From: Pseudomonadota bacterium
GTDB lineage: Bacteria > Pseudomonadota > Gammaproteobacteria > Burkholderiales > SG8-39
DNA: 5,785 nucleotides
Assembly (NCBI GenBank): GCA_021848555.1
Contig: JAJZUN010000210.1
Coordinates: 1-5,785, forward strand
Direction: 5' to 3'
The position numbers and the translations under genes are program-made. Each line of letters starts with the position of its first letter. Positions within the stretch are counted from its first letter, which is position 1. The notes below the pieces were generated by a model. The model worked only from the letters and a program-made list of their open reading frames with translations. It was not told the DNA's origin and searched no databases. Below are positions 1-5,785 of the stretch, one piece after another.

Positions 1-5
1 ATACT

Positions 6-1544
6 CTATTCAGCGGCGCGCCGCGCAAAATCCCTGATCCGGAAACCGAGCAGCCACAGGGTGGCGAAGTAGACGGCCGCGCCCACGCACACTATACCAA
101 GCAGTCCCGCGATGCGCTGCGGCCAGGCCGCATGCAGCCACCAGTTCTCGCTGCCCATCGCTCCCCACAGCACTGCTGCCATCACCAAGAGGGCCAGTGC
201 CAGCTTGGCGCTGAATTTCGCCCACCCGGGTTGGGGCTGGTAGATGCGGTGCTGGCGCAGCTTGTGGTAGAGCATTCCGGCATTGAGACACGCCCCCAGG
301 CCGATCGCCAGCGCCAGGCCCGCGTGCTTGAGCGGGCCGATCAGCGCGAGGTTCAACAACTGCGTCGTGACCAGCGTGATGACCGCGATTTTCACCGGCG
401 TGCGGATGTTCTGCCGCGCATAGAAACCCGGCGCCAGCACTTTTACCAGAATCAGGCCGACCAGGCCGATGCTGTAGGCGACCAGCGCGCGGCGCGTCAT
501 CCACACGTCCTCGACGCCGAAGTTGCCGTAATGAAATAGCGTGCTGATCAGCGGCACCGCCAGCAGCGCCAGCGCCACGGCCGCCGGCAGCGCCAGCAGC
601 AAAGTCAGGCGCAGGCCCCAATCGAGCAGGCGGCTGTAGGAGTCGGCGGCATCGCTGGAATAATATTTCGACAGGCTGGGCAGCAGGATGGTGCCCAGCG
701 CCACCCCCAGCATGCCGGTGGGGAATTCCATCAGCCGGTCGGCGTAATACAGCCAGGACACGCTGCCGTTGGCGAGGAAAGAGGCGAATATGGTGTTGAT
801 CAGCAAGGATAGCTGGGCGATGGAAACGCCAAACACCGCCGGGCCCATCTGCCTCAGGATGCGCCTGACCCCGGGATCCGCAAATTCCGGGCGCAGGCGC
901 GGCAGCATGCCGATTTTTGCGAGATAGGGCAGCTGCAGCGTGAGCTGCAGTGCTCCGCCCAGTAGCACCGCCCAGGCCAGCACCAGCACCGGCGGATGGA
1001 AATACGGCGCAAGCACCAGAGCGCAGAAGATAAAGCTGAGATTGAGCAGCGTCGGCGTGAACGCCGGCACGGCAAAGCGGCTCCAGGTATTGAGGATGCC
1101 GCCCGCGAGCGACACCAGCGATATGAACAACAGGTAGGGAAAGGTGATGCGCAGCATCGCCACAGTGAGTTCGAATTTCTCCGGTGTGGCGGAGAATCCG
1201 GGCGCGCTGACATAGATGATCCAGGGGGCTGCCAGGATGCCGAGGATGCTGACTGCGAATACCGCAAGCGCGAGCGCGGTGGCGACGCGGTCGACCAGCA
1301 GCCGGGTCTCCCCTTCTCCATTGCGGGTCCGGTATTCCGCCAGAATGGGGACGAAGGCCTGGGAAAACGCGCCCTCGGCAAACAGGCGCCGCAGCAGGTT
1401 GGGGATGCGGAAGGCGACGAAAAAGGCATCCGTGGCAAGGCCGGCGCCGAACAGGCGCGCAATCACCGCGTCGCGCAGGAAGCCGAGTATGCGGGACACC
1501 AGGGTCATACTGCTCACCGTGGCGAGCGCGCGCAGAAGATTCAT
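6..1544 (-). CDS. murJ: Lipid II flippase MurJ (MviN), complete
   Basis: MurJ is an inner-membrane MOP-superfamily transporter that flips undecaprenyl-linked lipid II to the periplasmic face for peptidoglycan synthesis. The 512-residue product matches the family's usual length (about 510) and its alternating hydrophobic segments fit the known 14-helix topology. It follows the E. coli protein almost without gaps from the first residue. Cavity residues known from E. coli fall at identical positions: Arg18, Arg24, Asp39, Arg52 and Arg270. Also visible are [20 protein letters not shown] (residues 271-290) and, further on, [15 protein letters not shown] and TPVKIA. The start is the ATG at 1544-1542, because [14 protein letters not shown] matches the family N-terminus; no proper Shine-Dalgarno precedes it. 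The stop is TAG at 8-6. The gene is divergent from rpsT across 138 bp. No truncation or frameshift is seen. Identification is near certain; function rests on homology. Confidence 0.97.
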   Translation of the reverse strand: MNLLRALATVSSMTLVSRILGFLRDAVIARLFGAGLATDAFFVAFRIPNLLRRLFAEGAFSQAFVPILAEYRTRNGEGETRLLVDRVATALALAVFAVSILGILAAPWIIYVSAPGFSATPEKFELTVAMLRITFPYLLFISLVSLAGGILNTWSRFAVPAFTPTLLNLSFIFCALVLAPYFHPPVLVLAWAVLLGGALQLTLQLPYLAKIGMLPRLRPEFADPGVRRILRQMGPAVFGVSIAQLSLLINTIFASFLANGSVSWLYYADRLMEFPTGMLGVALGTILLPSLSKYYSSDAADSYSRLLDWGLRLTLLLALPAAVALALLAVPLISTLFHYGNFGVEDVWMTRRALVAYSIGLVGLILVKVLAPGFYARQNIRTPVKIAVITLVTTQLLNLALIGPLKHAGLALAIGLGACLNAGMLYHKLRQHRIYQPQPGWAKFSAKLALALLVMAAVLWGAMGSENWWLHAAWPQRIAGLLGIVCVGAAVYFATLWLLGFRIRDFARRAAE

Positions 1545-1551
1545 GGCCCCG

Positions 1552-1557
1552 ATTATA
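1552..1557 (-). promoter_or_regulatory. Consensus -10 box of murJ, 7 bp from its start codon
   Basis: Read on the minus strand, this is a perfect TATAAT followed by CGGGGCC and then the murJ ATG. Transcription would be expected to begin at about 1545-1546, giving essentially no 5' leader. No good -35 hexamer lies at 16-18 bp; the nearest, TTGGCC (plus-strand 1579-1584), would need a 21-bp spacer. A real promoter further upstream cannot be excluded. Confidence 0.45.
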
Positions 1558-1587
1558 CGAAAACGAAGTTTCAGCGGAGGCCAATGC

Positions 1588-1615
1588 GTGAAACGCCTTA
1601 TGCCGGAACTAAAAT
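1588..1615 (+). promoter_or_regulatory. Candidate distal rpsT promoter (P1)
   Basis: GTGAAA (1588-1593, 4 of 6 matches to TTGACA), a 16-bp spacer and TAAAAT (1610-1615, 5 of 6 matches to TATAAT) form a sigma-70-type promoter facing rpsT. The predicted start, near 1622, leaves a leader of about 60 nt. E. coli rpsT is known to have two promoters, so tandem promoters here would not be surprising. Confidence 0.45.
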
Positions 1616-1619
1616 ACGC

Positions 1620-1648
1620 TTGCGTAACAGGGACTAAATCAGTATGAT
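1620..1648 (+). promoter_or_regulatory. Candidate proximal rpsT promoter (P2)
   Basis: TTGCGT (1620-1625), an exact 17-bp spacer and TATGAT (1643-1648, 5 of 6) form a second sigma-70-type promoter. The predicted start, near 1655, leaves a leader of about 28 nt ending in the weak AGGT (1673-1676) before the rpsT ATG. The -10 box overlaps the upstream in-frame ATG at 1644, which argues against that ATG being the translation start. Confidence 0.45.
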
Positions 1649-1682
1649 TGCGCCCTTTCTTGCATCTTACTCAGGTTTCACC

Positions 1683-1946
1683 ATGGCCAACACAGATTCG
1701 GCACGCAAGCGTTCCCGCCAAGCCGAGAAACAACGCCGGCACAACTCCGGGCTGCGCTCTTCGCTGCGCTCGGCGATCAAGGACGTAAACAAGGCAATCG
1801 CCAGCGGCGACAAAGACGTCGCGAAGCAGGCGCTGACCCGCTCCACGGGCATAGTCGATCGTATTGCCGACAAGAAGATCATCCACAAGAACAAGGCAGC
1901 GCGCCACAAGAGCCGCCTGTCCGCCGCGATCAAGGCGATGGCCTGA
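1683..1946 (+). CDS. rpsT: 30S ribosomal protein S20
   Basis: S20 is a primary 16S rRNA-binding protein of the small ribosomal subunit that helps assemble the 30S body. The product is 87 residues, the same length as E. coli S20. It is strongly basic and expected to be nearly all helical. The conserved opening [20 protein letters not shown] and the hallmark C-terminal stretch [20 protein letters not shown] (residues 61-80) are both present. The ATG at 1683 is chosen over the in-frame ATG at 1644, because the family begins MAN- right after this codon, an AGGT lies 6 nt upstream, and the 13-residue extension matches nothing in S20. The gene is monocistronic: its own promoters precede it and a strong terminator lies 24 bp past the stop. 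In E. coli, S20 represses its own translation; nothing here specifically shows that. Confidence 0.97.
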   Translation: MANTDSARKRSRQAEKQRRHNSGLRSSLRSAIKDVNKAIASGDKDVAKQALTRSTGIVDRIADKKIIHKNKAARHKSRLSAAIKAMA

Positions 1947-1969
1947 CGCGAGCGCCAAACAGCGTACGC

Positions 1970-2004
1970 AAAAGCGGCCGGCTGCATGCCGGCCGTTTTG
2001 TTTT
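1970..2004 (+). terminator. Intrinsic terminator of rpsT
   Basis: A perfect 8-bp GC stem, CGGCCGGC (1975-1982) and GCCGGCCG (1988-1995), encloses the loop TGCAT. It is flanked by a run of A and followed by TTTTGTTTT (1996-2004). The A-run can pair with the first T residues and lengthen the stem. This is a textbook Rho-independent terminator, and it isolates rpsT from the genes downstream. Confidence 0.92.
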
Positions 2005-2107
2005 CCGGCTCCCCGCCCTGGCCCAATATCCGGCCGATTCGCGCGCCCCAGACTGCCGCCTAAAACCGGGGGATTGAGAAAAAATACCGTTGGAACATTA
2101 ATTTGCG

Positions 2108-2136
2108 TTGAATTGGTCGAGGGCGTATGCTATTAA
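2108..2136 (+). promoter_or_regulatory. Promoter of the 65-codon gene, with extended -10
   Basis: TTGAAT (2108-2113, 4 of 6), an exact 17-bp spacer and TATTAA (2131-2136, 4 of 6) form the core. The TGC at 2128-2130 supplies the TGn extended -10 element. Predicted initiation is near 2143, leaving a leader of about 26 nt. Nothing else convincing was found in 2005-2107, the rest of this intergenic region. Confidence 0.55.
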
Positions 2137-2154
2137 TCCCTTAAGCGTTTGAAT

Positions 2155-2163
2155 GAGGGGGAG
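2155..2163 (+). promoter_or_regulatory. Strong Shine-Dalgarno deciding the GTG start
   Basis: GAGGGGGAG ends 5 nt before the GTG at 2169. It is the clearest ribosome binding site in the window and is the main reason to accept a non-ATG start for the small downstream gene. Confidence 0.7.
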
Positions 2164-2168
2164 TTTTT

Positions 2169-2366
2169 GTGACATCTTCGGCGATCATCAAATACGGATT
2201 CCGCATCCGGACGCGCACCGGACTGATAGTGAATAACCTATTGATACACGGCAGGGACGAAGTCGACGCCGAGCGCAAACTGCGCCAGATGTATCAGCAT
2301 TGCAGGATCCTGCAATGCACCGTCCACCAACCCGACAAGAACGCCGAGATTGCCGCGGCACGGTAA
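2169..2366 (+). CDS. Small hypothetical protein, 65 residues
   Basis: I do not recognise a named family. The product is basic and soluble, with no signal peptide or membrane segment. Residues 6-27 (IIKYGFRIRTRTGLIVNNLL and onward) look like two beta strands joined at the turn RTG. Residues 30-44 (DEVDAERKLRQMYQH) look like an amphipathic helix, and 46-53 (RILQCTVH) like a third strand, suggesting a compact beta-beta-alpha-beta fold. Cys45 and Cys50, flanked by His44 and His53, could bind metal or form a disulfide, but this is inference only. Support for a real gene comes from its own extended -10 promoter, a strong Shine-Dalgarno before the GTG, and a strong terminator 92 bp after the stop. 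It lies upstream of argD on the same strand, so a link to arginine genes is possible but unproven. The vague feel of a conserved betaproteobacterial small protein is recollection, not a search result. Confidence 0.75.
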   Translation: MTSSAIIKYGFRIRTRTGLIVNNLLIHGRDEVDAERKLRQMYQHCRILQCTVHQPDKNAEIAAAR

Positions 2367-2430
2367 GTCCCGACCCGAATCCAACCGGCCCAGGCTCGAT
2401 CGCGCCCCGCTGCCGATGGCCGTGGCAGTG

Positions 2431-2442
2431 TGCTAACATAAT
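2431..2442 (+). promoter_or_regulatory. Candidate -10 region for argD, upstream of the hairpin
   Basis: TGCTAACAT (2431-2439) reads as an extended -10 element, and CATAAT (2437-2442) matches the -10 consensus at 5 of 6 positions. Neither has a good -35 hexamer at 16-18 bp. If used, transcription would start near 2446-2449 and the argD leader would consist almost wholly of the terminator hairpin. This is the only plausible argD promoter I can see in the 140-bp gap. Confidence 0.3.
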
Positions 2443-2457
2443 TACCTCCAATGTCGA

Positions 2458-2495
2458 GCACACGGCGGCACATGCCGCCGTGTGCGTTTTGTTTT
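2458..2495 (+). terminator. Strong intrinsic terminator just upstream of argD
   Basis: A perfect 12-bp stem, GCACACGGCGGC (2458-2469) and GCCGCCGTGTGC (2474-2485), closes on the loop ACAT. It is followed by G and the T-run TTTTGTTTT (2487-2495). It should end transcripts of the 65-codon gene efficiently. The T-run ends one base before the argD Shine-Dalgarno, so any argD message started upstream must pass through it. It may therefore double as an attenuator. Confidence 0.9.
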
Positions 2496-2499
2496 AAGG
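2496..2499 (+). promoter_or_regulatory. argD ribosome binding site, deciding the start
   Basis: AAGG ends 7 nt before the ATG at 2507, but only 1 nt before the in-frame ATG at 2501. Spacing therefore favours 2507, which also gives the family-like N-terminus MSHVMNTYARLPVAF. Confidence 0.65.
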
Positions 2500-2506
2500 C
2501 ATGCTG

Positions 2507-3694
2507 ATGTCTCATGTAATGAACACCTATGCCAGGTTGCCGGTGGCATTCACCCACGGCCAGGGCGTATGGCTGTGGGATGCGCAGGGCAAGCGTTATC
2601 TGGACGGCCTGGGCGGCATCGCCGTGAACACGCTCGGCCACGCCCACCCGAAACTGGCGCAGACGCTGGCCGCGCAGGCGGGCAAGCTGATCCACACTTC
2701 CAATATCTATCAGATCACCGAGCAGGAAAACCTAGCCGACAAGCTGGCCGCGATGAGCGGGATGGACAAGGTGTTTTTCTGCAATTCCGGCTGCGAGGCA
2801 AACGAAGCGGCGATCAAAATCGCGCGGCTCTATGCCAAGGGCAAGGGCGTCGAGAACCCCGCGATCGTGGTGATGGAGAAAGCATTCCACGGCCGTACCC
2901 TGGCCACGCTCTCGGCCACAGGCAGCCGCAAGGTGCACGCCGGCTTCGAACCGCTGGTGTCCGGCTTCGTGCGCGTGCCCTACGACGACCTCGAAGCGGT
3001 GCGCCATGTGGCGCAGAACAACCGCAACGTGGTCGCGATCCTGGTCGAACCGATCCAGGGCGAAGGCGGCATCAACCTCGCGCACTTCGACTATCTGCGG
3101 GGACTGCGCGAACTATGCGATCAATACCAGTGGCTGCTCATGCTCGATGAAATCCAGTGCGGCCTCGGCCGCACCGGCAAATGGTTCTACTATCAGCACG
3201 CCGGGTTTCTTCCGGACGTGGTCACCCTCGCCAAGGGGCTCGCCGGCGGCGTGCCCATAGGCGCCTGCCTCGCGCGGGGCGCCGCAGCCGATGCGTTCAA
3301 GCCGGGCAACCATGGCTCCACCTTCGGCGGCAATCCCTTCGCCTGCGCCGCAGCCCTCACCACGCTGGAAGTGATCGAGCAGGAAAAGCTGCTGGACAAT
3401 GCGGTCAAGGTCGGCGATGCCATGCGCGCCGGGTTCGGCGCCGCGCTGGCCGATGCCAAAGGCGTGGTCGCCATCCGCGGCATGGGCCTGATGCTGGGCA
3501 TAGAACTCGACCGCCCGTGTGCGGAACTGACCCAGCGCGCGCTCGACGCCGGGCTGCTGATCAACGTGACGGCGGACAAGGTCATACGCCTGCTGCCGCC
3601 CCTGATCCTCAGCATGGACGAGGCACGGCAGCTGGTCGATCGCCTGTCCGCCCTGATCCTGGACTTTCTCGGACACGCGGCTCCGGCGCACTAA
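2507..3694 (+). CDS. argD: Acetylornithine aminotransferase ArgD
   Basis: ArgD is a cytoplasmic PLP-dependent class-III aminotransferase that makes N-acetylornithine from N-acetylglutamate semialdehyde and glutamate. Many ArgD enzymes also do the succinyldiaminopimelate step of lysine synthesis. At 395 residues it has normal length. Visible features are the phosphate-binding NSGCEANEAAIK (93-104), FHGRT (127-131), EPIQGEGG (181-188), the cofactor aspartate in LDEIQCGLGRTG (Asp214), the Schiff-base lysine in TLAKGLAGGVPIGA (Lys243), and HGSTFGGNP (269-277). All catalytic landmarks are intact. The start at 2507 is chosen by Shine-Dalgarno spacing; the upstream in-frame ATG at 2501 would add only two residues. 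argF follows after 13 bp, so the two are co-transcribed. The nearest upstream element is a strong terminator rather than a clear promoter, so expression control is uncertain. Related enzymes (AstC, GabT) are less likely given the argF-argG context. Confidence 0.96.
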   Translation: MSHVMNTYARLPVAFTHGQGVWLWDAQGKRYLDGLGGIAVNTLGHAHPKLAQTLAAQAGKLIHTSNIYQITEQENLADKLAAMSGMDKVFFCNSGCEANEAAIKIARLYAKGKGVENPAIVVMEKAFHGRTLATLSATGSRKVHAGFEPLVSGFVRVPYDDLEAVRHVAQNNRNVVAILVEPIQGEGGINLAHFDYLRGLRELCDQYQWLLMLDEIQCGLGRTGKWFYYQHAGFLPDVVTLAKGLAGGVPIGACLARGAAADAFKPGNHGSTFGGNPFACAAALTTLEVIEQEKLLDNAVKVGDAMRAGFGAALADAKGVVAIRGMGLMLGIELDRPCAELTQRALDAGLLINVTADKVIRLLPPLILSMDEARQLVDRLSALILDFLGHAAPAH

Positions 3695-3707
3695 GCGCCG
3701 GATACTG

Positions 3708-4628
3708 ATGATGAAGCTGCGGCACTTTCTGCAATTCAGCGATTTTTCCCGCGCCGAATACGAGTATCTGCTCGAGCGCACACGCTGGATCAAGGCCCAG
3801 TTCAAGCAGTACCGGCCTTACCATCCCCTGGTCGACCGCACGCTGGCGATGATTTTCGAAAAGCAGTCCACGCGCACGCGCCTGTCGTTCGAAGCCGGGG
3901 CGCAGCAGCTCGGCGCCTCGGCCATATTTCTCAACACCCGCGATACCCAGCTCGGGCGCGGCGAGCCGGTGGAGGATATGGCCCAGGTGGTGTCGCGCAT
4001 GGTCGACATCGTGATGATCCGCACCTTCGAGCAGTCGATACTCGAGCGCTTTGCCGGCGTCTCGCGCGTGCCGGTGATCAACGGGCTGACCAACGAATAC
4101 CACCCGTGCCAGGTGATCGGCGACATCTTCACCTTCATCGAACACCGCGGCCCGATCACCGGCAAGACCGTGGCCTGGATCGGCGATTCCAACAACGTGT
4201 GCAATACCTGGATGCAGGCGGCGGCCATATTCGACTTCAGCCTGCACGTGTCGACGCCGCCAGGCTACGAAGTGGAGGCGGAACGCGCCGGCATCTACGG
4301 CAGGAAACACTGCGAGCATTTCGCCGACCCGATGCAGGCCGCGCGCGGCGCCGACCTGGTGACGACCGACGTGTGGACCAGCATGGGCTTCGAAGCGGAG
4401 GACGCGGAACGCAAACGCGACTTCAGCGACTGGCAGGTCGACGCCGACATGATGAAGCTGGCCGGCCCGGATGCGGTGTTCATGCACTGCCTGCCGGCGC
4501 ATCGCGGCGAGGAAGTGTCGGCCGAGGTGATCGACGGGCCGCAGAGCGTGGTCTGGGACGAGGCCGAGAACCGCCTGCATACGCAGAAAGCGCTGATGGA
4601 ATTCCTGCTGCTGGGAAAAGTGCAATGA
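3708..4628 (+). CDS. argF: Ornithine carbamoyltransferase ArgF
   Basis: ArgF is a cytoplasmic enzyme, usually trimeric, that joins carbamoyl phosphate and ornithine to give citrulline. At 306 residues it has the typical anabolic length. The carbamoyl-phosphate motif STRTR (54-58), HPCQ (132-135), the ornithine-site DVWTSMG (221-227, with the SMG loop) and the catalytic-cysteine motif HCLPAHRGEE (260-269) are all present and intact. SMG, HCLPA and the arginine context distinguish it from aspartate carbamoyltransferase. Two adjacent ATGs (3708 and 3711) could start it. The only Shine-Dalgarno-like bases, GGA at 3700-3702, sit 5 or 8 nt away, so 3711 is equally likely and would remove one Met. 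The weak site and the 13-bp gap suggest translation depends partly on ribosomes finishing argD. The stop TGA overlaps an ATG (ATGA at 4625-4628) that opens a doubtful small reading frame. Confidence 0.97.
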   Translation: MMKLRHFLQFSDFSRAEYEYLLERTRWIKAQFKQYRPYHPLVDRTLAMIFEKQSTRTRLSFEAGAQQLGASAIFLNTRDTQLGRGEPVEDMAQVVSRMVDIVMIRTFEQSILERFAGVSRVPVINGLTNEYHPCQVIGDIFTFIEHRGPITGKTVAWIGDSNNVCNTWMQAAAIFDFSLHVSTPPGYEVEAERAGIYGRKHCEHFADPMQAARGADLVTTDVWTSMGFEAEDAERKRDFSDWQVDADMMKLAGPDAVFMHCLPAHRGEEVSAEVIDGPQSVVWDEAENRLHTQKALMEFLLLGKVQ

Positions 4629-4667
4629 AAGACATGAAACAGCCGTCGACAGGCGCTCAAGAGCACA

Positions 4668-4696
4668 TCGAACAGCGCTTATCTATCTTGTATAAA
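4668..4696 (+). promoter_or_regulatory. Weak candidate promoter ahead of argG
   Basis: TCGAAC (4668-4673, 3 of 6), a 17-bp spacer and TATAAA (4691-4696, 5 of 6) could start transcription near 4703, placing the long palindrome in the argG leader. The -35 is poor. argG could equally be read from upstream of argD, since no terminator with a T-run lies between argF and argG. Confidence 0.3.
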
Positions 4697-4729
4697 GAAC
4701 CACCCCAAACCGCATCTGCTTTTGTTCAT

Positions 4730-4780
4730 AACCGTGTTTTTGGTACGGATGCGCTTTTCATCCGTACCAAAAGCACGGTT
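4730..4780. repeat. Long palindrome: 22-bp stem, 7-nt loop
   Basis: The left arm 4730-4751 pairs with the right arm 4759-4780. It gives 21 Watson-Crick pairs and one G-T wobble (4737 with 4773) around the loop CGCTTTT. The inner arms are GGTACGGATG (4742-4751) and CATCCGTACC (4759-4768); the outer ones are AACCGTG and CACGGTT. No T-run follows on either strand, so it is not a standard intrinsic terminator. It lies in the argF-argG gap, in a stretch (4681-4760) of about 41% GC within much more GC-rich genes. It most resembles a dispersed palindromic repeat (REP or MITE type) but could be an RNA-stability or processing element. Copy number cannot be judged from one window. Confidence 0.75.
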
Positions 4781-4781
4781 G

Positions 4782-4796
4782 GCGCGCGCAGCGCGC
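4782..4796. other. GC-only hairpin next to the palindrome
   Basis: GCGCGC (4782-4787), spacer GCA, and GCGCGC (4791-4796) can form a 6-bp stem starting one base after the long palindrome. Alternating GC repeats self-pair easily, so significance is uncertain; position alone suggests it belongs to the same element. Confidence 0.35.
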
Positions 4797-4814
4797 AGGT
4801 TTTCGTTGCACGCG

Positions 4815-4833
4815 ACGGTGCATAAGACACCGT
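4815..4833. other. Small hairpin upstream of argG
   Basis: ACGGTG (4815-4820) and CACCGT (4828-4833) form a perfect 6-bp stem around the loop CATAAGA. There is no following T-run. It lies 42 bp before the argG start and may be the right end of the repeat element or part of the argG leader. Confidence 0.35.
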
Positions 4834-4875
4834 ACATGGCTTCATCATCCGAATTCATTTTTTCGAGCAAACCAC

Positions 4876-5785
<910 letters not shown>

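Noticed and set aside
10..1584. A 524-codon minus-strand frame overlapping murJ
   Set aside because: It is in a different frame of the same strand, gives a low-complexity Ala/Arg/Gly/Pro/His-rich product, and is explained by GC-rich codon bias. The overlapping MurJ frame matches a known family end to end.
1644..1682. Upstream ATG extending S20 by 13 residues
   Set aside because: S20 proteins begin MAN-; the extension is unlike the family and its ATG lies inside the likely proximal -10 box.
2423..2433. TGGCAG...TGC resembling a sigma-54 promoter
   Set aside because: The GG and GC dinucleotides are 6 bp apart; sigma-54 promoters need 10.
2501..2506. ATG at 2501 as argD start
   Set aside because: It sits only 1 nt after the AAGG ribosome binding site; the ATG at 2507 has proper spacing and the family-like N-terminus.
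3609..4625. A 338-codon minus-strand frame opposite argF
   Set aside because: It is antisense to a complete, clearly homologous argF; the His/Arg/Ala-rich composition is typical of shadow frames in GC-rich DNA.
4730..4780. Palindrome as a bidirectional intrinsic terminator
   Set aside because: Neither strand has a T-run after the stem; the T and A runs are inside the stem and pair with each other.

Overview
This window looks like core chromosome from a GC-rich Gram-negative bacterium, most likely a betaproteobacterium of the Nitrosomonadales type (for example the Gallionella/Sideroxydans/Nitrosomonas relatives). The basis is the proteobacterial character of MurJ, S20, ArgD, ArgF and ArgG, high GC in codon third positions, and a layout (murJ divergent from rpsT, then argD-argF-argG) that I recall from betaproteobacteria. 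Class is a reasonable inference; family or genus is a guess. No mobile-element proteins, phage genes, CRISPR array, tRNA or rRNA were seen.

Layout, left to right. The complete lipid II flippase gene murJ lies on the minus strand (6-1544). A 138-bp divergent promoter region separates it from rpsT (ribosomal protein S20, 1683-1946, plus strand), which ends in a strong intrinsic terminator. Next is a small unrecognised gene of 65 codons (2169-2366), with its own good promoter and a very strong Shine-Dalgarno before a GTG start, followed by a second strong terminator. The T-run of that terminator directly abuts the ribosome binding site of argD (2507-3694). argF (3708-4628) follows argD after 13 bp and is surely co-transcribed. 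A 247-bp gap, locally AT-richer and holding a 22-bp-stem palindrome, then leads to argG (from 4876), which runs off the right edge with 303 codons visible. No gene-free stretch exceeds 300 bp.

How the genes work together: argD, argF and argG encode the steps that make acetylornithine, convert ornithine to citrulline, and convert citrulline to argininosuccinate. This is a partial arginine biosynthesis cluster; argH and the other arg genes are not in view. murJ (cell wall) and rpsT (translation) are housekeeping neighbours with no evident link to arginine.

The genes are ordinary; the interest lies between them. The main points are the terminator placed against the argD ribosome binding site (possible attenuation or read-through control), the unrecognised 65-residue protein just before argD, the long palindrome between argF and argG (probably a dispersed repeat), and a perfect TATAAT box 7 bp from the murJ start codon that implies a near-leaderless mRNA. 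I see no convincing evidence for an entirely new multi-gene system here.
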